Shown piece by piece: positions 50,530-59,357 of a stretch of DNA of 64,000 nt. The notes under the pieces were generated by a model. The model was not told where the DNA came from and did no database searches. It saw only the letters and a list, made by a program, of their open reading frames with translations. This DNA comes from Mesorhizobium sp. CU3 (GTDB taxonomy: Bacteria; Pseudomonadota; Alphaproteobacteria; Rhizobiales; Rhizobiaceae): positions 78,154 through 142,153 of the forward strand of contig NZ_VFWX01000017.1 of NCBI RefSeq assembly GCF_006442965.1, read 5' to 3'. The stretch's first letter is position 1. Each line of letters opens with the position of its first letter. The translations under genes were made by a program, and so were the position numbers.

Positions 50530-50686
50530 CCCCCCTCTCTGTCCTGCCGGACATCTCCCCCTCAAGGGGGGAGATCAGCCGTTTGTCCGTCCCGCCAGTT
50601 CTGCAACGTCGAAAATCGGCGAAGCCGTTGCTGGCAGCCAATCTCCCCCCTTGAGGGGGAGATGTCCGGCAGGACAGAGAGGGGGG
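50530..50686. repeat. Large perfect inverted repeat inside the importer operon
   Basis: 46-base arms at 50530-50575 and 50641-50686 are exact reverse complements, separated by 65 bases. Each arm contains GTCCTGCCGGACATCTCCCC and its own small palindrome CCCCCTCAAGGGGG. Transcribed RNA would fold into a long stem between the binding-protein gene and the permeases. Likely a dispersed element that inserted between genes. Confidence 0.9.
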
Positions 50687-50739
50687 CCTGGGCTCGACAT
50701 CTCCTATAGCCGGCGTACCGCCACCCTACCGAGGCGCGC

Positions 50740-51726
50740 ATGACCGGCGCCCTAACCCTCCTCCGCCGCCGCCTCGTCGGCAGCGTCTTCGTCCTCCTCA
50801 TCGTCATCATCGGCAGCTTCATGCTGCTCGAAGCCGCGCCCGGCGATGCAGTCGACGCCTACATCGTCTCGACCGGCGGCGATGCCGGTATGATCGAATT
50901 GCTGCGCCACCGCTGGGGCCTCGACCAGTCGGAACTGACACGTCTCGCCAACTACCTCTGGGCACTGCTGCACCTCGACCTCGGCCAGTCCGTCACATTC
51001 TCGCGGCCGATCCGCGACATCATCCTCGAACGCCTGCCTACCACATTGATCCTGATGGGCAGCGCCACCGCGTTGTCCTTCGGCCTCGGCTCGGCGCTTG
51101 GCATCTATGCCGGCGCGCGGCCCGGCAGTTTTCGCGATCGTTTCCTCTCGATCGGTTCGCTGGCGCTATACGCCGTGCCTGGCTTCTGGCTTGGCCTGGT
51201 GCTGATCGTCGTCTTCGCCGTCGACCTGCGCTGGCTGCCGATCGGCGGCATCGAGACCATCGCTTCCGGCAAGATCGGGCTGGCGCGGGCCACCGACATT
51301 GCCGTCCATCTCGTGCTGCCGGTCTCGGCACTCGGCTTCATCTACCTTGCGCTCTATCTGCGCATGATGCGCGCCGGCATGGCCGAAGCCTGGCGGCAGG
51401 ATTTTATCCTCGCCGCCCGCGCCAGGGGGCTGACGCGCCGCCGCATCGTGCTTGCCCATGTCGCCCGCAACGCGTTGCTGCCGCTGATCACCATGCTCGG
51501 CCTGCAATCGGCGCAGATGCTGGGCGGCAGCGTCGTCATCGAAAGCGTATTTGCCGTGCCCGGCCTCGGCCGGCTGGCGCAGGAAGCTGTTGCGGGGCGC
51601 GACACGCCGCTGCTGCTCGGCATCATCCTGGTCAGCGCCGTTCTCGTCATTCTCATCAATCTCCTGGTCGACCTCGCCTACGCTCTTCTCGATCCGCGCG
51701 TCGGCGCCGGCGAGGCCGGCGCATGA
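50740..51726 (+). CDS. Peptide-type ABC importer permease, DppB type
   Basis: A 328-residue membrane protein with six helices. The EAA-type loop is DFILAARARGLTRRRIVLAHVARNALLP. Pairs with the DppC-type permease, whose ATG overlaps its stop by four bases. Start at the ATG just beyond the large hairpin; no strong ribosome site is visible (GAGGCGC). Confidence 0.92.
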   Translation: MTGALTLLRRRLVGSVFVLLIVIIGSFMLLEAAPGDAVDAYIVSTGGDAGMIELLRHRWGLDQSELTRLANYLWALLHLDLGQSVTFSRPIRDIILERLPTTLILMGSATALSFGLGSALGIYAGARPGSFRDRFLSIGSLALYAVPGFWLGLVLIVVFAVDLRWLPIGGIETIASGKIGLARATDIAVHLVLPVSALGFIYLALYLRMMRAGMAEAWRQDFILAARARGLTRRRIVLAHVARNALLPLITMLGLQSAQMLGGSVVIESVFAVPGLGRLAQEAVAGRDTPLLLGIILVSAVLVILINLLVDLAYALLDPRVGAGEAGA

Positions 51727-52553
51727 ACCGCCTGCGCCGCTTTTTCCGCACGCCGGAGGCGATAGCCGGTGCGCTGATCCTCACACTTCTGGTTGCGATG
51801 GCGCTCGCCGCGCCGCTGCTCTTCCCGGGCGACCCGCAAGCCATCGCCGGCCCAGCGCTGCTGCCGCCGTTCCAGGATTGGTCGCTGCCGCTCGGCACCG
51901 ACCGGCTCGGCCGCGACGTGCTGGCCGAGTTGTTTCACGGCGCCCGCACTTCGCTTGCCGTCGGACTGGCCGCCGCCGCGGCAGCACTTCTCATCGGCGC
52001 GGTGGTCGGCACTTTAGCCGGCTTCGCCGGAGGCCTGGTCGACGAAGTGCTGATGCGCGTCACCGACGCCTTCCAGACCGTGCCGAGCTTTCTGCTAGCG
52101 CTCGCCTTCGTCAGCATAGTCGGCCCTTCGCTCGGCGTCGTCGTCGTGGCCATAGCGCTCGGCGCCTGGACCGGCCCCGCGCGCCTCGCCCGCGCCGAAG
52201 TGCTGTCGATCCGCGAACGCGACTATGTCGCCGGCGCCCGCGTCATCGGCATGCATCCGATTGCGATCGCATTTCGCGAGGTGCTGCCCAATGCCCTGCC
52301 GCCGGTGCTGGCGCTGTCGTCGGTGATCGTGGCTGCCGCGATCCTTACCGAGGCGGCGCTGTCCTTCCTTGGCTTAGGCGACCCCAACCGCGTCACCTGG
52401 GGCGGCATGATCGCTGAAGGCCGCACCGTGTTGCGCACCGCGCCGTTCCTCTCGATCGCTCCGGGCGTGGCGCTGGTGCTGACGGTGCTCGGCGTCTACC
52501 TCGCCGGCGAAGGCGTGGTGGAGAGCACCGCGGTGCGCAGGAGCTTGTCGTGA
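51723..52553 (+). CDS. Peptide-type ABC importer permease, DppC type
   Basis: A 276-residue membrane protein. Coupling loop RDYVAGARVIGMHPIAIAFREVLPN and the C-terminal LSFLGLGDPNRVTWGGMI are typical of DppC. Overlaps both neighbouring genes by four bases. Confidence 0.92.
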   Translation: MNRLRRFFRTPEAIAGALILTLLVAMALAAPLLFPGDPQAIAGPALLPPFQDWSLPLGTDRLGRDVLAELFHGARTSLAVGLAAAAAALLIGAVVGTLAGFAGGLVDEVLMRVTDAFQTVPSFLLALAFVSIVGPSLGVVVVAIALGAWTGPARLARAEVLSIRERDYVAGARVIGMHPIAIAFREVLPNALPPVLALSSVIVAAAILTEAALSFLGLGDPNRVTWGGMIAEGRTVLRTAPFLSIAPGVALVLTVLGVYLAGEGVVESTAVRRSLS

Positions 52554-53347
52554 CGGTGCTGCTGTCGATCCGAGAACTGGCGGTTGCCTATCGGCGCGAT
52601 GGGGTCGAAGTGGCGGCGCTGAAGGGTGTGAGCCTGGAGGTGCACGCGGGGGAGCGCCTAGCGGTCATTGGCGAAAGCGGCTCGGGCAAGAGCACGCTGG
52701 CGCTGGCGGTTGCGGGGTTGTTGGCGGGGAGCACCAAGGTTGGCGGAACGATTGAGTGGCTCTTGCCGGCAAGCCACCCCCACCTCGGGCGCGACATCGG
52801 CTTCGTCTTCCAGGACCCCTCCTCCAGCCTCGACCCCGTGATGCCGGTCGGCAAACAAATCGCCGAGGTCGCCCGCACGCATCTCAATCTCAGCTGGCGC
52901 GACTCATATGCCAAAGCCAAAACCCTCCTCGAGCGCGTCCGCCTCCCCAACCCCGACGCCACTGTCCGCGCCTACCCGCACCGGCTCTCCGGCGGCCAGA
53001 AACAGCGCGTCGCCATCGCAGCCGCCATCGCCGCCGGCCCGAAACTCCTGATCGCCGATGAAGCGACCAGCGCGCTCGACACCATTGTCCAGGCCGAGAT
53101 CGTCGCGCTGATCCGGCGCCTCGTCGCCGAGGACGGCATGACGCTGCTCTTCATCAGCCACGACATCGCGCTGGCCGCCACGCTGGCCGATCGCATCGCG
53201 GTGCTGCGCCGCGGCGAACTGGTCGAACTCGGCGAAACCCGTCAGATCATCGACGCCCCGGGCCACGCCTATACGCGGGCACTGCTCGACGCCCATCTCG
53301 GCCTCGACGCCACGCCACTGCTTGAGCGGCAAGGCACCCCGGCATGA
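52550..53347 (+). CDS. Peptide-type ABC importer ATPase, DppD type
   Basis: A 265-residue ATPase. Walker A GESGSGKST, signature LSGGQKQRVAIAAAI and Walker B LLIADEATSALD (Ala in place of the usual Pro after DE). Shorter than classic DppD, lacking most of the C-terminal Fe-S/Cys region. Overlaps neighbours by four bases. Confidence 0.9.
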   Translation: MTVLLSIRELAVAYRRDGVEVAALKGVSLEVHAGERLAVIGESGSGKSTLALAVAGLLAGSTKVGGTIEWLLPASHPHLGRDIGFVFQDPSSSLDPVMPVGKQIAEVARTHLNLSWRDSYAKAKTLLERVRLPNPDATVRAYPHRLSGGQKQRVAIAAAIAAGPKLLIADEATSALDTIVQAEIVALIRRLVAEDGMTLLFISHDIALAATLADRIAVLRRGELVELGETRQIIDAPGHAYTRALLDAHLGLDATPLLERQGTPA

Positions 53348-54129
53348 CTGTGCTTGCCGTCTCCAACCTCGCCAAGCACTACCGTCGCGGCGACAAAACC
53401 TTCGCGGCGGTCGACGGCGTATCCTTCGAGATCGGCCCGGCCGAGACGCTGGCGCTTGCCGGCCCATCCGGCAGCGGCAAATCGACGATAGCGCGGCTGG
53501 TGCTGCGGCTGATCGAGCCCGATGCCGGCCGCATCGACTTCGAAGGCCACGACTTTCTAGCGCTGTCTGGCGCAGCCCTGCGCGCCAGGCGCGCAAAGCT
53601 GCAGATGGTGTTCCAGGATCCGCTCGCCGCCTTCAATCCGCGCGCCAGCGTGGCGCGTGTGCTCGACGATCCGCTGCGCATCCACAATATCGCTTCACGC
53701 GCCGAGCGCCCGGATCGGATCGCCGCGTTGCTGGAACGGGTCGGCCTCGACGCCAATCTGGCGGCAAGCCCCATCCACGAAATCTCCGGCGGCCAGCGTC
53801 AGCGCGTGGCGATCGCCCGCGCCATCGCGACAAAACCGTCGCTGATCGTGCTCGACGAGGCGGTGGCGGCGCTCGATGTTTCCGTGCGCGGACAGATCCT
53901 GGAATTGCTGCTCGACCTGCAGCGAGAGGAACGGATTTCCTACCTCTTCATTTCACATGACCTCGGCGTCATCCGCGCCATCGCCCATCGCATCGCGATC
54001 CTCGATGCCGGCCGTATCGTCGAAACCGGCGATGCCCGTGCCATCATCGCCGATCCGCAATCGGCGATCGGCAAGGCGCTGGTCGCCGCGACGCCGAAGC
54101 TCGTCAGATCCAGTCAGGAAACATTATGA
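53344..54129 (+). CDS. Peptide-type ABC importer ATPase, DppF type
   Basis: A 261-residue ATPase. Walker A GPSGSGKST, signature ISGGQRQRVAIARAI and Walker B LIVLDEAVAALD. Partner of the preceding ATPase. Its stop overlaps the ATG of the ATC-hydrolase-family gene, which is therefore part of the same operon. Confidence 0.9.
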   Translation: MTVLAVSNLAKHYRRGDKTFAAVDGVSFEIGPAETLALAGPSGSGKSTIARLVLRLIEPDAGRIDFEGHDFLALSGAALRARRAKLQMVFQDPLAAFNPRASVARVLDDPLRIHNIASRAERPDRIAALLERVGLDANLAASPIHEISGGQRQRVAIARAIATKPSLIVLDEAVAALDVSVRGQILELLLDLQREERISYLFISHDLGVIRAIAHRIAILDAGRIVETGDARAIIADPQSAIGKALVAATPKLVRSSQETL

Positions 54130-54632
54130 CCGACGCCGAAGTCGCCAGAGCCGAGAAACTGTCGCGCGAGCTCGACTCCGCCTTCCGCAACCGCGCCGAT
54201 CTCTACCGCCTCTTCCTAGACGAGTTGACCGCCGAGCTCGGTGCCGAGCAGGCCGAGGCGGTAATGATACGGACCATCGAAAAGCGCGGCCAGGAAGTCG
54301 CGGCTGCGGCCTTCGCCGGCTTCGGTCCGAACGACGCGCCGGCGATCGGCGAAGCCTTCCTTGCCGTCAGTCCGGATGGCGGCCGCATGTATCCGACAGA
54401 TGTCGAGCGCGGCCCCGGCCACATCGCCTTCAAGGTCAAGCGCTGCCCGTTGAAGGATGCCTGGGTCGAGGCCGGCGTCGGCGACGAAAAACTCGCCACG
54501 CTCTGCCGCATCGCCGGCGCCTTCGACCGCGGTCTGTTCGAGGCGACCGGCGTGCGCTTCGCCAACGTCACCTGGACGCCGGGCCATGGCTCCGGCTGCT
54601 GCCACATCGCGCTGACCAACAGGGACGCTTAG
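54126..54632 (+). CDS. L-2-amino-thiazoline-4-carboxylate hydrolase family protein
   Basis: A 168-residue protein of the ATC hydrolase family (PF14196 type), recognised from the pattern FKVKRCPLKDAWVEAG, CRIAGAFDRGLFEATG and the C-terminal GSGCCHIAL. ATC hydrolases open the thiazoline ring of a cysteine precursor; relatives may act on other small cyclic amides. Coupled to the importer by a four-base overlap, so the imported compound may be its substrate. The family call is fair but the activity is inference. Confidence 0.7.
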   Translation: MTDAEVARAEKLSRELDSAFRNRADLYRLFLDELTAELGAEQAEAVMIRTIEKRGQEVAAAAFAGFGPNDAPAIGEAFLAVSPDGGRMYPTDVERGPGHIAFKVKRCPLKDAWVEAGVGDEKLATLCRIAGAFDRGLFEATGVRFANVTWTPGHGSGCCHIALTNRDA

Positions 54633-54640
54633 CCGATTAT

Positions 54641-55420
54641 CTATACGGCAAACACATGCAGCTCGCCGCCGGCCTGGTCGATTGCCGCACGCAGCTCCGC
54701 AGCCGGCTCGCTGTCGGTGACGACATCGGAAATTTCGCTCAGCGCACAGACGCGCTCCAGGCTGGTGCGGCCGAACTTGTCGTTGGTGACGACCAGCATC
54801 GTCGACAGCGAGCGCGCCATCATCGCCCGCTTTACCGCCGCAGCACCCGAGATCGTGTCGCTCGGCCCCTCGCCATTCAGGGCCGAAGCGCCGATAACAG
54901 CGACATCGGCATTGTAGCGGCTGACGAATTCGACCGTGTCCTCGCCGAGCACGCTGGCCTCGCGGCTGTCATAGGTGCCGGGGCAAAGGATGACGCGAAA
55001 ACTCGGATTGGCGCCGGCGACCGAGGCGACGCCGAGCGAATTGGTGATGACGGTCAGGTCGCGCCTGAGCTGCGAAAGACCGCGCGCCACCTCATAGGTC
55101 GTCGAGCCGCCGTCGATCATGACGATGCGGCCGTTCTCGATCAGGCCGGCGGCGCCGCGGCCGATCCGGGCGCGCTCCTCGACCAGGGTGAGGCCGCGTT
55201 CGGCGATCACCGGCTCGGACGTCATCAAGGAAATGGTGGCGCCACCATAGGTGCGGTTGATCAGCCCCGCCTCGCCGAGCTCGATAAGGTCGCGCCGGAT
55301 GGTCTCGCCGGCGACGCCGATGCGGCGCGCGAGCTTGGAGATGCGGATCGAAGCAGAGCGCCGCACTTCCGAAAGGATCAGCTCATGGCGTTCCTTCTTC
55401 GTCAGCCGGCTCTGATCCAT
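54641..55420 (-). CDS. DeoR-family sugar regulator
   Basis: A 259-residue regulator. An N-terminal DeoR helix-turn-helix (IRISKLARRIGVAGETIRRDL) is followed by a sugar-phosphate-binding DeoRC domain (VMIDGGSTTYEVARGL, VITNSLGVA, CPGTYDSREASVLGED). It converges on the importer operon and is not obviously paired with a target gene. The ligand is probably a phosphorylated sugar. Confidence 0.88.
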   Translation of the reverse strand: MDQSRLTKKERHELILSEVRRSASIRISKLARRIGVAGETIRRDLIELGEAGLINRTYGGATISLMTSEPVIAERGLTLVEERARIGRGAAGLIENGRIVMIDGGSTTYEVARGLSQLRRDLTVITNSLGVASVAGANPSFRVILCPGTYDSREASVLGEDTVEFVSRYNADVAVIGASALNGEGPSDTISGAAAVKRAMMARSLSTMLVVTNDKFGRTSLERVCALSEISDVVTDSEPAAELRAAIDQAGGELHVFAV

Positions 55421-55607
55421 AAAGTTCCTTTTCCTGCCCGCCGACGGATCGGCTTCTCGCTCCGTGGCAAAGCAAATCGCTTCGTGAGCAGCTGAACATT
55501 AGCGACGGCTGGCCGGTTGGAAAAGCAGCCAAGCGGGATGGCAGCCCGACCCGTTGGTGATTTATTGCAGGCATCGCGCGCATCGATTCGCGAAAAGGAC
55601 TTTTGCC

Positions 55608-56390
55608 ATGCATGTCGTGACTTTGCTGAAGGCGGAGATGTTCGACGTTGAGATCGACGGCAAGACGGCCTCGATCGCCGAAGCGCTGCCCGACTGGAAC
55701 CCGCATGATCGCTTCGGTCTGGTGATCGACGATCCGCTGGGCGGTATCGGCGCCACCCATCTGCTGCAGATCGCCATCACCTCGTTCTATGACGTCAAAC
55801 CCAGCCGTCGCAACGAATTGACGATCTATCCTGAAATCTACGCCTTCCATATCGGCAAGGGTCACGGCGCGCATGCGCCCTATGATTTCTGGCCAGCCCG
55901 ACGCGAGGTGATCACCTCGCTCGACCATCGCGAGGTGCTCGACGCCATCAACGATCGCGGCATCACCCGGCTGGCCGTGCCCGATCGCCCTGAGCGCGAT
56001 GTTGTGCATCGTCCCAAGGAGGTCGACGCGGCGCTCGACCGTATCGTGTCGGCGTTCGTCTACGATCCGTCGGGCCGCGTCGCCAAACCGGACCTTGTCA
56101 TTTCTGGCAACGACAAGCGGACCGAACACAACCCCAACAGCGCCTTGCGCCCTCGCTACAGGGACAATCCACCAGCAGCGGTCTCGACAGCGGCCAAGCC
56201 GGTCAAGGAAGTGGACACGTCCTATCAGGAGTGGCTGCGCAAGCGCGAGCACGACCTGACCGCTGAGGAGCGCGACTTTGTCGAGCGGCGGCGGCAAGCG
56301 TTGAGGAAGGAAGGCCTCGTCACCGAGACCTACCGGCGCGCCGGCGTCCGCGAGGCTCTGGCGCGCCTCGCGTCGGCCGGGCAGCGCTGA
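55608..56390 (+). CDS. Conserved-looking protein of unknown function
   Basis: A 260-residue soluble protein. The first 150 residues look like a globular alpha/beta domain (FGLVIDDPLGGIGATHLLQIAITSFYD, PYDFWPARREVI). The last 80 residues are highly charged and helical (EWLRKREHDLTAEERDFVERRRQ), perhaps a coiled coil. No family recognised. An AAAAGGAC site precedes the ATG at 55608. Codon use resembles neighbours. It stands alone, between the DeoR gene and the PuuB-like gene. Confidence 0.65.
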   Translation: MHVVTLLKAEMFDVEIDGKTASIAEALPDWNPHDRFGLVIDDPLGGIGATHLLQIAITSFYDVKPSRRNELTIYPEIYAFHIGKGHGAHAPYDFWPARREVITSLDHREVLDAINDRGITRLAVPDRPERDVVHRPKEVDAALDRIVSAFVYDPSGRVAKPDLVISGNDKRTEHNPNSALRPRYRDNPPAAVSTAAKPVKEVDTSYQEWLRKREHDLTAEERDFVERRRQALRKEGLVTETYRRAGVREALARLASAGQR

Positions 56391-56462
56391 ACCATCCCCA
56401 GCGCCCGGGATTTGCTCCGGGCGTCGCGACGCTTGGTTGATATCGTCCGTTCGGCGTCCGCC

Positions 56463-57758
56463 TCAGTGCCTGAGCCGATCGCGCATCGCATACCACAGCA
56501 TGCCGAGTACATAGAGCGGCCCGCGCAGCGCCGTGCCGCCCGGGAAGGGCAGCGGCGTCAGCGTCGAGAACAGGTCGAGCCGCGAGGTATCGCCGGTGAT
56601 CGCTTCCGCCAACAGCTTGCCCGACAGCGTCGACAGGATGACGCCCTTGCCGGAATAGCCATGCGCGAAATAGACCTCGCCGTAATGCCCGACATGCGGC
56701 AGCCGCGACGTCGTCACCGATACCAGCCCGCCCCAGGCATGGTCGATGCGGCAGCCTTTGAGCTGTGGAAAGGTCTTTTCCATATGCGGCCGCACAAAGC
56801 CCGCGATGTCGGCCGGCGGCGACGGCGTGTAGCGCTCGCCGCCGCCGAACAGCAGGCGGCCGTCCGCCGACTTGCGGTAGTAGTTGACGACGAACAGCGT
56901 GTCGGAGACCGCGACATTGGCCGGGATGACATCGGCCTTGCCGTCCAGCGGCTCGGTGGCGACGATATAGTTGCCGACTGGCATGATGCGGCTGTTGACG
57001 CGCGGCTCCAGCCCCTTGAGCAGCGCATCGCCCGCCAGCACCACATGCCGGGCCCGGACCGAGCCCTTGTCGGTATGGACGCGGATCGACGGCTCCCGCT
57101 CCAGTCGGGTGGCAACCGAGTTCTCATGGATGACGACGCCGGCGCTAACCGCGGCGCGCGCCAGCCCCAGCGTGTAGTTCAGCGGATGCATATGGCCGCC
57201 GAGCGGCTCGAAGACCGCGCCCTGATAGGGCGTGTCCACCTTCTGCCGGGCCTGCGCCGCTGAAAATATCTCGATATCGGTAAAGTTCATGACCTTGGCG
57301 AGGCACTCGGCTTCTTCCTCGAAGTCGCGCATGTCCGAACCGTTGACGGCCCCGACAAGGTGGCCGGTCAGGCGCAGGTCGCAGTCGATGGCGTGGCGCT
57401 CGATAATGTCGAGCACAAGCCCTCGCGCCTCGAAGGCCAAGTCGAACAGCGCCTTCGCCCGTTCCTGCCCGAAGGACTTCACCAGCCCCTTGGCGCCTTT
57501 GCGCAGGCCGGGGATCATCTGGCCGCCATTGCGCCCGGAGGCGCCCCAGCCGATCTTGCCGCCTTCGAGCAGCACCACCTTCAGGCCGCGCTCGGCGGCA
57601 TGCAGCGCCGCCGACAGGCCGGTGCAGCCACCGCCGACGACGACCAGATCGGCCTCGACGTCACCGTCTAGGGCCGGATGGTCCGGCGCCGGATTGGCGG
57701 TGGCGACATAGTAGGATTTGCCGATATCGAGACCGGCGTTGAAACCTGTTGAGACCAT
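56463..57758 (-). CDS. FAD-dependent oxidoreductase, gamma-glutamylputrescine oxidase type
   Basis: A 431-residue DAO-family flavoenzyme. The FAD-binding GxGxxG is VVGGGCTGLSAA, with GRNGGQMIPG shortly after, as in PuuB/OrdL. The C-terminus has HGYSGKGVILSTLSGK. Oxidises the amine of a gamma-glutamylated polyamine to an aldehyde. The ATG at 57758 follows the ligase stop by two bases. The pairing with a glutamine-synthetase-like ligase matches the Puu pathway. Confidence 0.85.
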   Translation of the reverse strand: MVSTGFNAGLDIGKSYYVATANPAPDHPALDGDVEADLVVVGGGCTGLSAALHAAERGLKVVLLEGGKIGWGASGRNGGQMIPGLRKGAKGLVKSFGQERAKALFDLAFEARGLVLDIIERHAIDCDLRLTGHLVGAVNGSDMRDFEEEAECLAKVMNFTDIEIFSAAQARQKVDTPYQGAVFEPLGGHMHPLNYTLGLARAAVSAGVVIHENSVATRLEREPSIRVHTDKGSVRARHVVLAGDALLKGLEPRVNSRIMPVGNYIVATEPLDGKADVIPANVAVSDTLFVVNYYRKSADGRLLFGGGERYTPSPPADIAGFVRPHMEKTFPQLKGCRIDHAWGGLVSVTTSRLPHVGHYGEVYFAHGYSGKGVILSTLSGKLLAEAITGDTSRLDLFSTLTPLPFPGGTALRGPLYVLGMLWYAMRDRLRH

Positions 57759-57760
57759 GA

Positions 57761-59131
57761 TCACACCTTGAGCAGCAGATGGTCGCGTTCCCAGGACGTC
57801 ACGACGCTCTGGAACAGGTCGAGCTCGACGCTCTTCACGCGCAGATAGGTCTGGAAGAAATCCTCGCCGAGCAGCGCCCGCACGGGCGCGCAGGCGGCGA
57901 AGCGCTCCAGCGCCTCCTCCATGGTTTTCGGCAGCGTGCTCTTGCTGCGATAGGCATTACCGTGGGCTTCCGGCGAGCGCGCCAGCTTCTCCTCGATGCC
58001 GAGATAACCAGCGATCAGCGAGCCGGCCATGGCGAGATACGGATTGGCGTCGGCACCGGGCAAGCGGTTCTCGATACGCCGGGCAGCGCGTCCGCCCATC
58101 GGCACGCGAAGGCCGCAGGAGCGGTTGTCATGCGACCATTCGATGTTGGCCGGCGCGCTGTGGTTCGGTCGGATGCGCCGGTAGGAATTCACGTTGGGTG
58201 CGAACAGCGGCATGATTTCCGGGACATATTTCTGCAGGCCGCCGATGAACTGCGAGAACATCTCGCTGTCCTCGCCGTCTTCGCCGGCGAACAAGGGCTC
58301 GCCCTTCTCGTCGACGATCGACATGTGCAGGTGCATCGAGCTGCCGGCCTGCGCGGCGATCGGCTTGGCCATGAAAGTGGCGTGCATGCCGTTCGCTTGG
58401 GCTGCCTGCCGCGCCAGACGCTTGAACAAAAGCACCTTGTCGGCCAGCGCCAGCGGATCGCCATGCAGCAGGTTGATCTCGAGCTGCGCCGTGCCGGATT
58501 CATGGATCAGCGTCTCGACCGGCAGGCCGGCGACGGCGGCATGCTCATAGAGCCGCCGCGTCACCGCTTCGAACTCCTCCATCGCCTGCATGTCGTAAGG
58601 ATGCTGCACGCTTTCCGGCCGGCCGTTGCGCCCGACCGGCGCGGTGATCGGACGATCCGGATCGGGATTGGGCGCCGTGAGGTAGAATTCGAGTTCCGGC
58701 GCCATCACCGCGCGCCAGCCGCGCTGCTCATAAAGCTCAAGCACGGCCCTTAGCACGTGGCGCGGTGAGGCCATCCAGGGCCGGTCGTCCATATGGAACG
58801 TGTCGGCAAAGACATAGGCCTTGCCGGCGCTGCCCGGAGCGACGCACAGCGTCGAGATGTCCGGCACCATACGCATGTCCGGATCGGAATAGGCAAAGCC
58901 TTCGTCGATCGAGCCGGAATAGCGGCCGTCGATGGCGACCAGGAAGGCGCTGCTCGGCAAATAGAGCGCCCGGTCCTCGAGCGACTTGAGGAATTTGGCT
59001 GCCGGCAGCGCCTTGCCGCGCAGCACGCCGTTGACGTCGGGGACGAGGCATTCGACCTCGCTGATCGCATGCGTTTTCAGCCAGCCTTGCGTGTCCGCGC
59101 CGGGGAATAAGGTATTGAGATTGTCAGGCAT
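57761..59131 (-). CDS. Glutamine-synthetase-like ligase, gamma-glutamylputrescine synthetase type
   Basis: A 456-residue member of the glutamine synthetase superfamily. The N-terminal beta-grasp region carries PDVNGVLRGKALP. Active-site segments HESGTAQLEINLLHGDPLALAD, AGSSMHLHMS and NRLPGADANPYLAMAGSLIAG are intact. Such PuuA-like enzymes attach glutamate to an amine using ATP. Coupled to the oxidase that follows. The 226 bases before the mannonate dehydratase gene show nothing recognisable beyond likely promoter space. Confidence 0.87.
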   Translation of the reverse strand: MPDNLNTLFPGADTQGWLKTHAISEVECLVPDVNGVLRGKALPAAKFLKSLEDRALYLPSSAFLVAIDGRYSGSIDEGFAYSDPDMRMVPDISTLCVAPGSAGKAYVFADTFHMDDRPWMASPRHVLRAVLELYEQRGWRAVMAPELEFYLTAPNPDPDRPITAPVGRNGRPESVQHPYDMQAMEEFEAVTRRLYEHAAVAGLPVETLIHESGTAQLEINLLHGDPLALADKVLLFKRLARQAAQANGMHATFMAKPIAAQAGSSMHLHMSIVDEKGEPLFAGEDGEDSEMFSQFIGGLQKYVPEIMPLFAPNVNSYRRIRPNHSAPANIEWSHDNRSCGLRVPMGGRAARRIENRLPGADANPYLAMAGSLIAGYLGIEEKLARSPEAHGNAYRSKSTLPKTMEEALERFAACAPVRALLGEDFFQTYLRVKSVELDLFQSVVTSWERDHLLLKV

Positions 59132-59357
59132 TGGTCATGTCCGTACGAAGGAGAAATCGCTTCGGCGGGCATGTCCGTTCCGGGTAGGGCGTTATCTAAG
59201 CTGCGTTATCCGAGAACGGACGCCCGCCTGATGACCGGCCGAAAGGCCGGGTTCAGCATAACGGACACCCCTTCGGTCCAGCCGTCACGAACGACGTGCG
59301 AGCCGACCTTGGTCTCCTCCGCGCGTTGCAGGTTCTCGTGGCGGCAGCAGCGCATGG

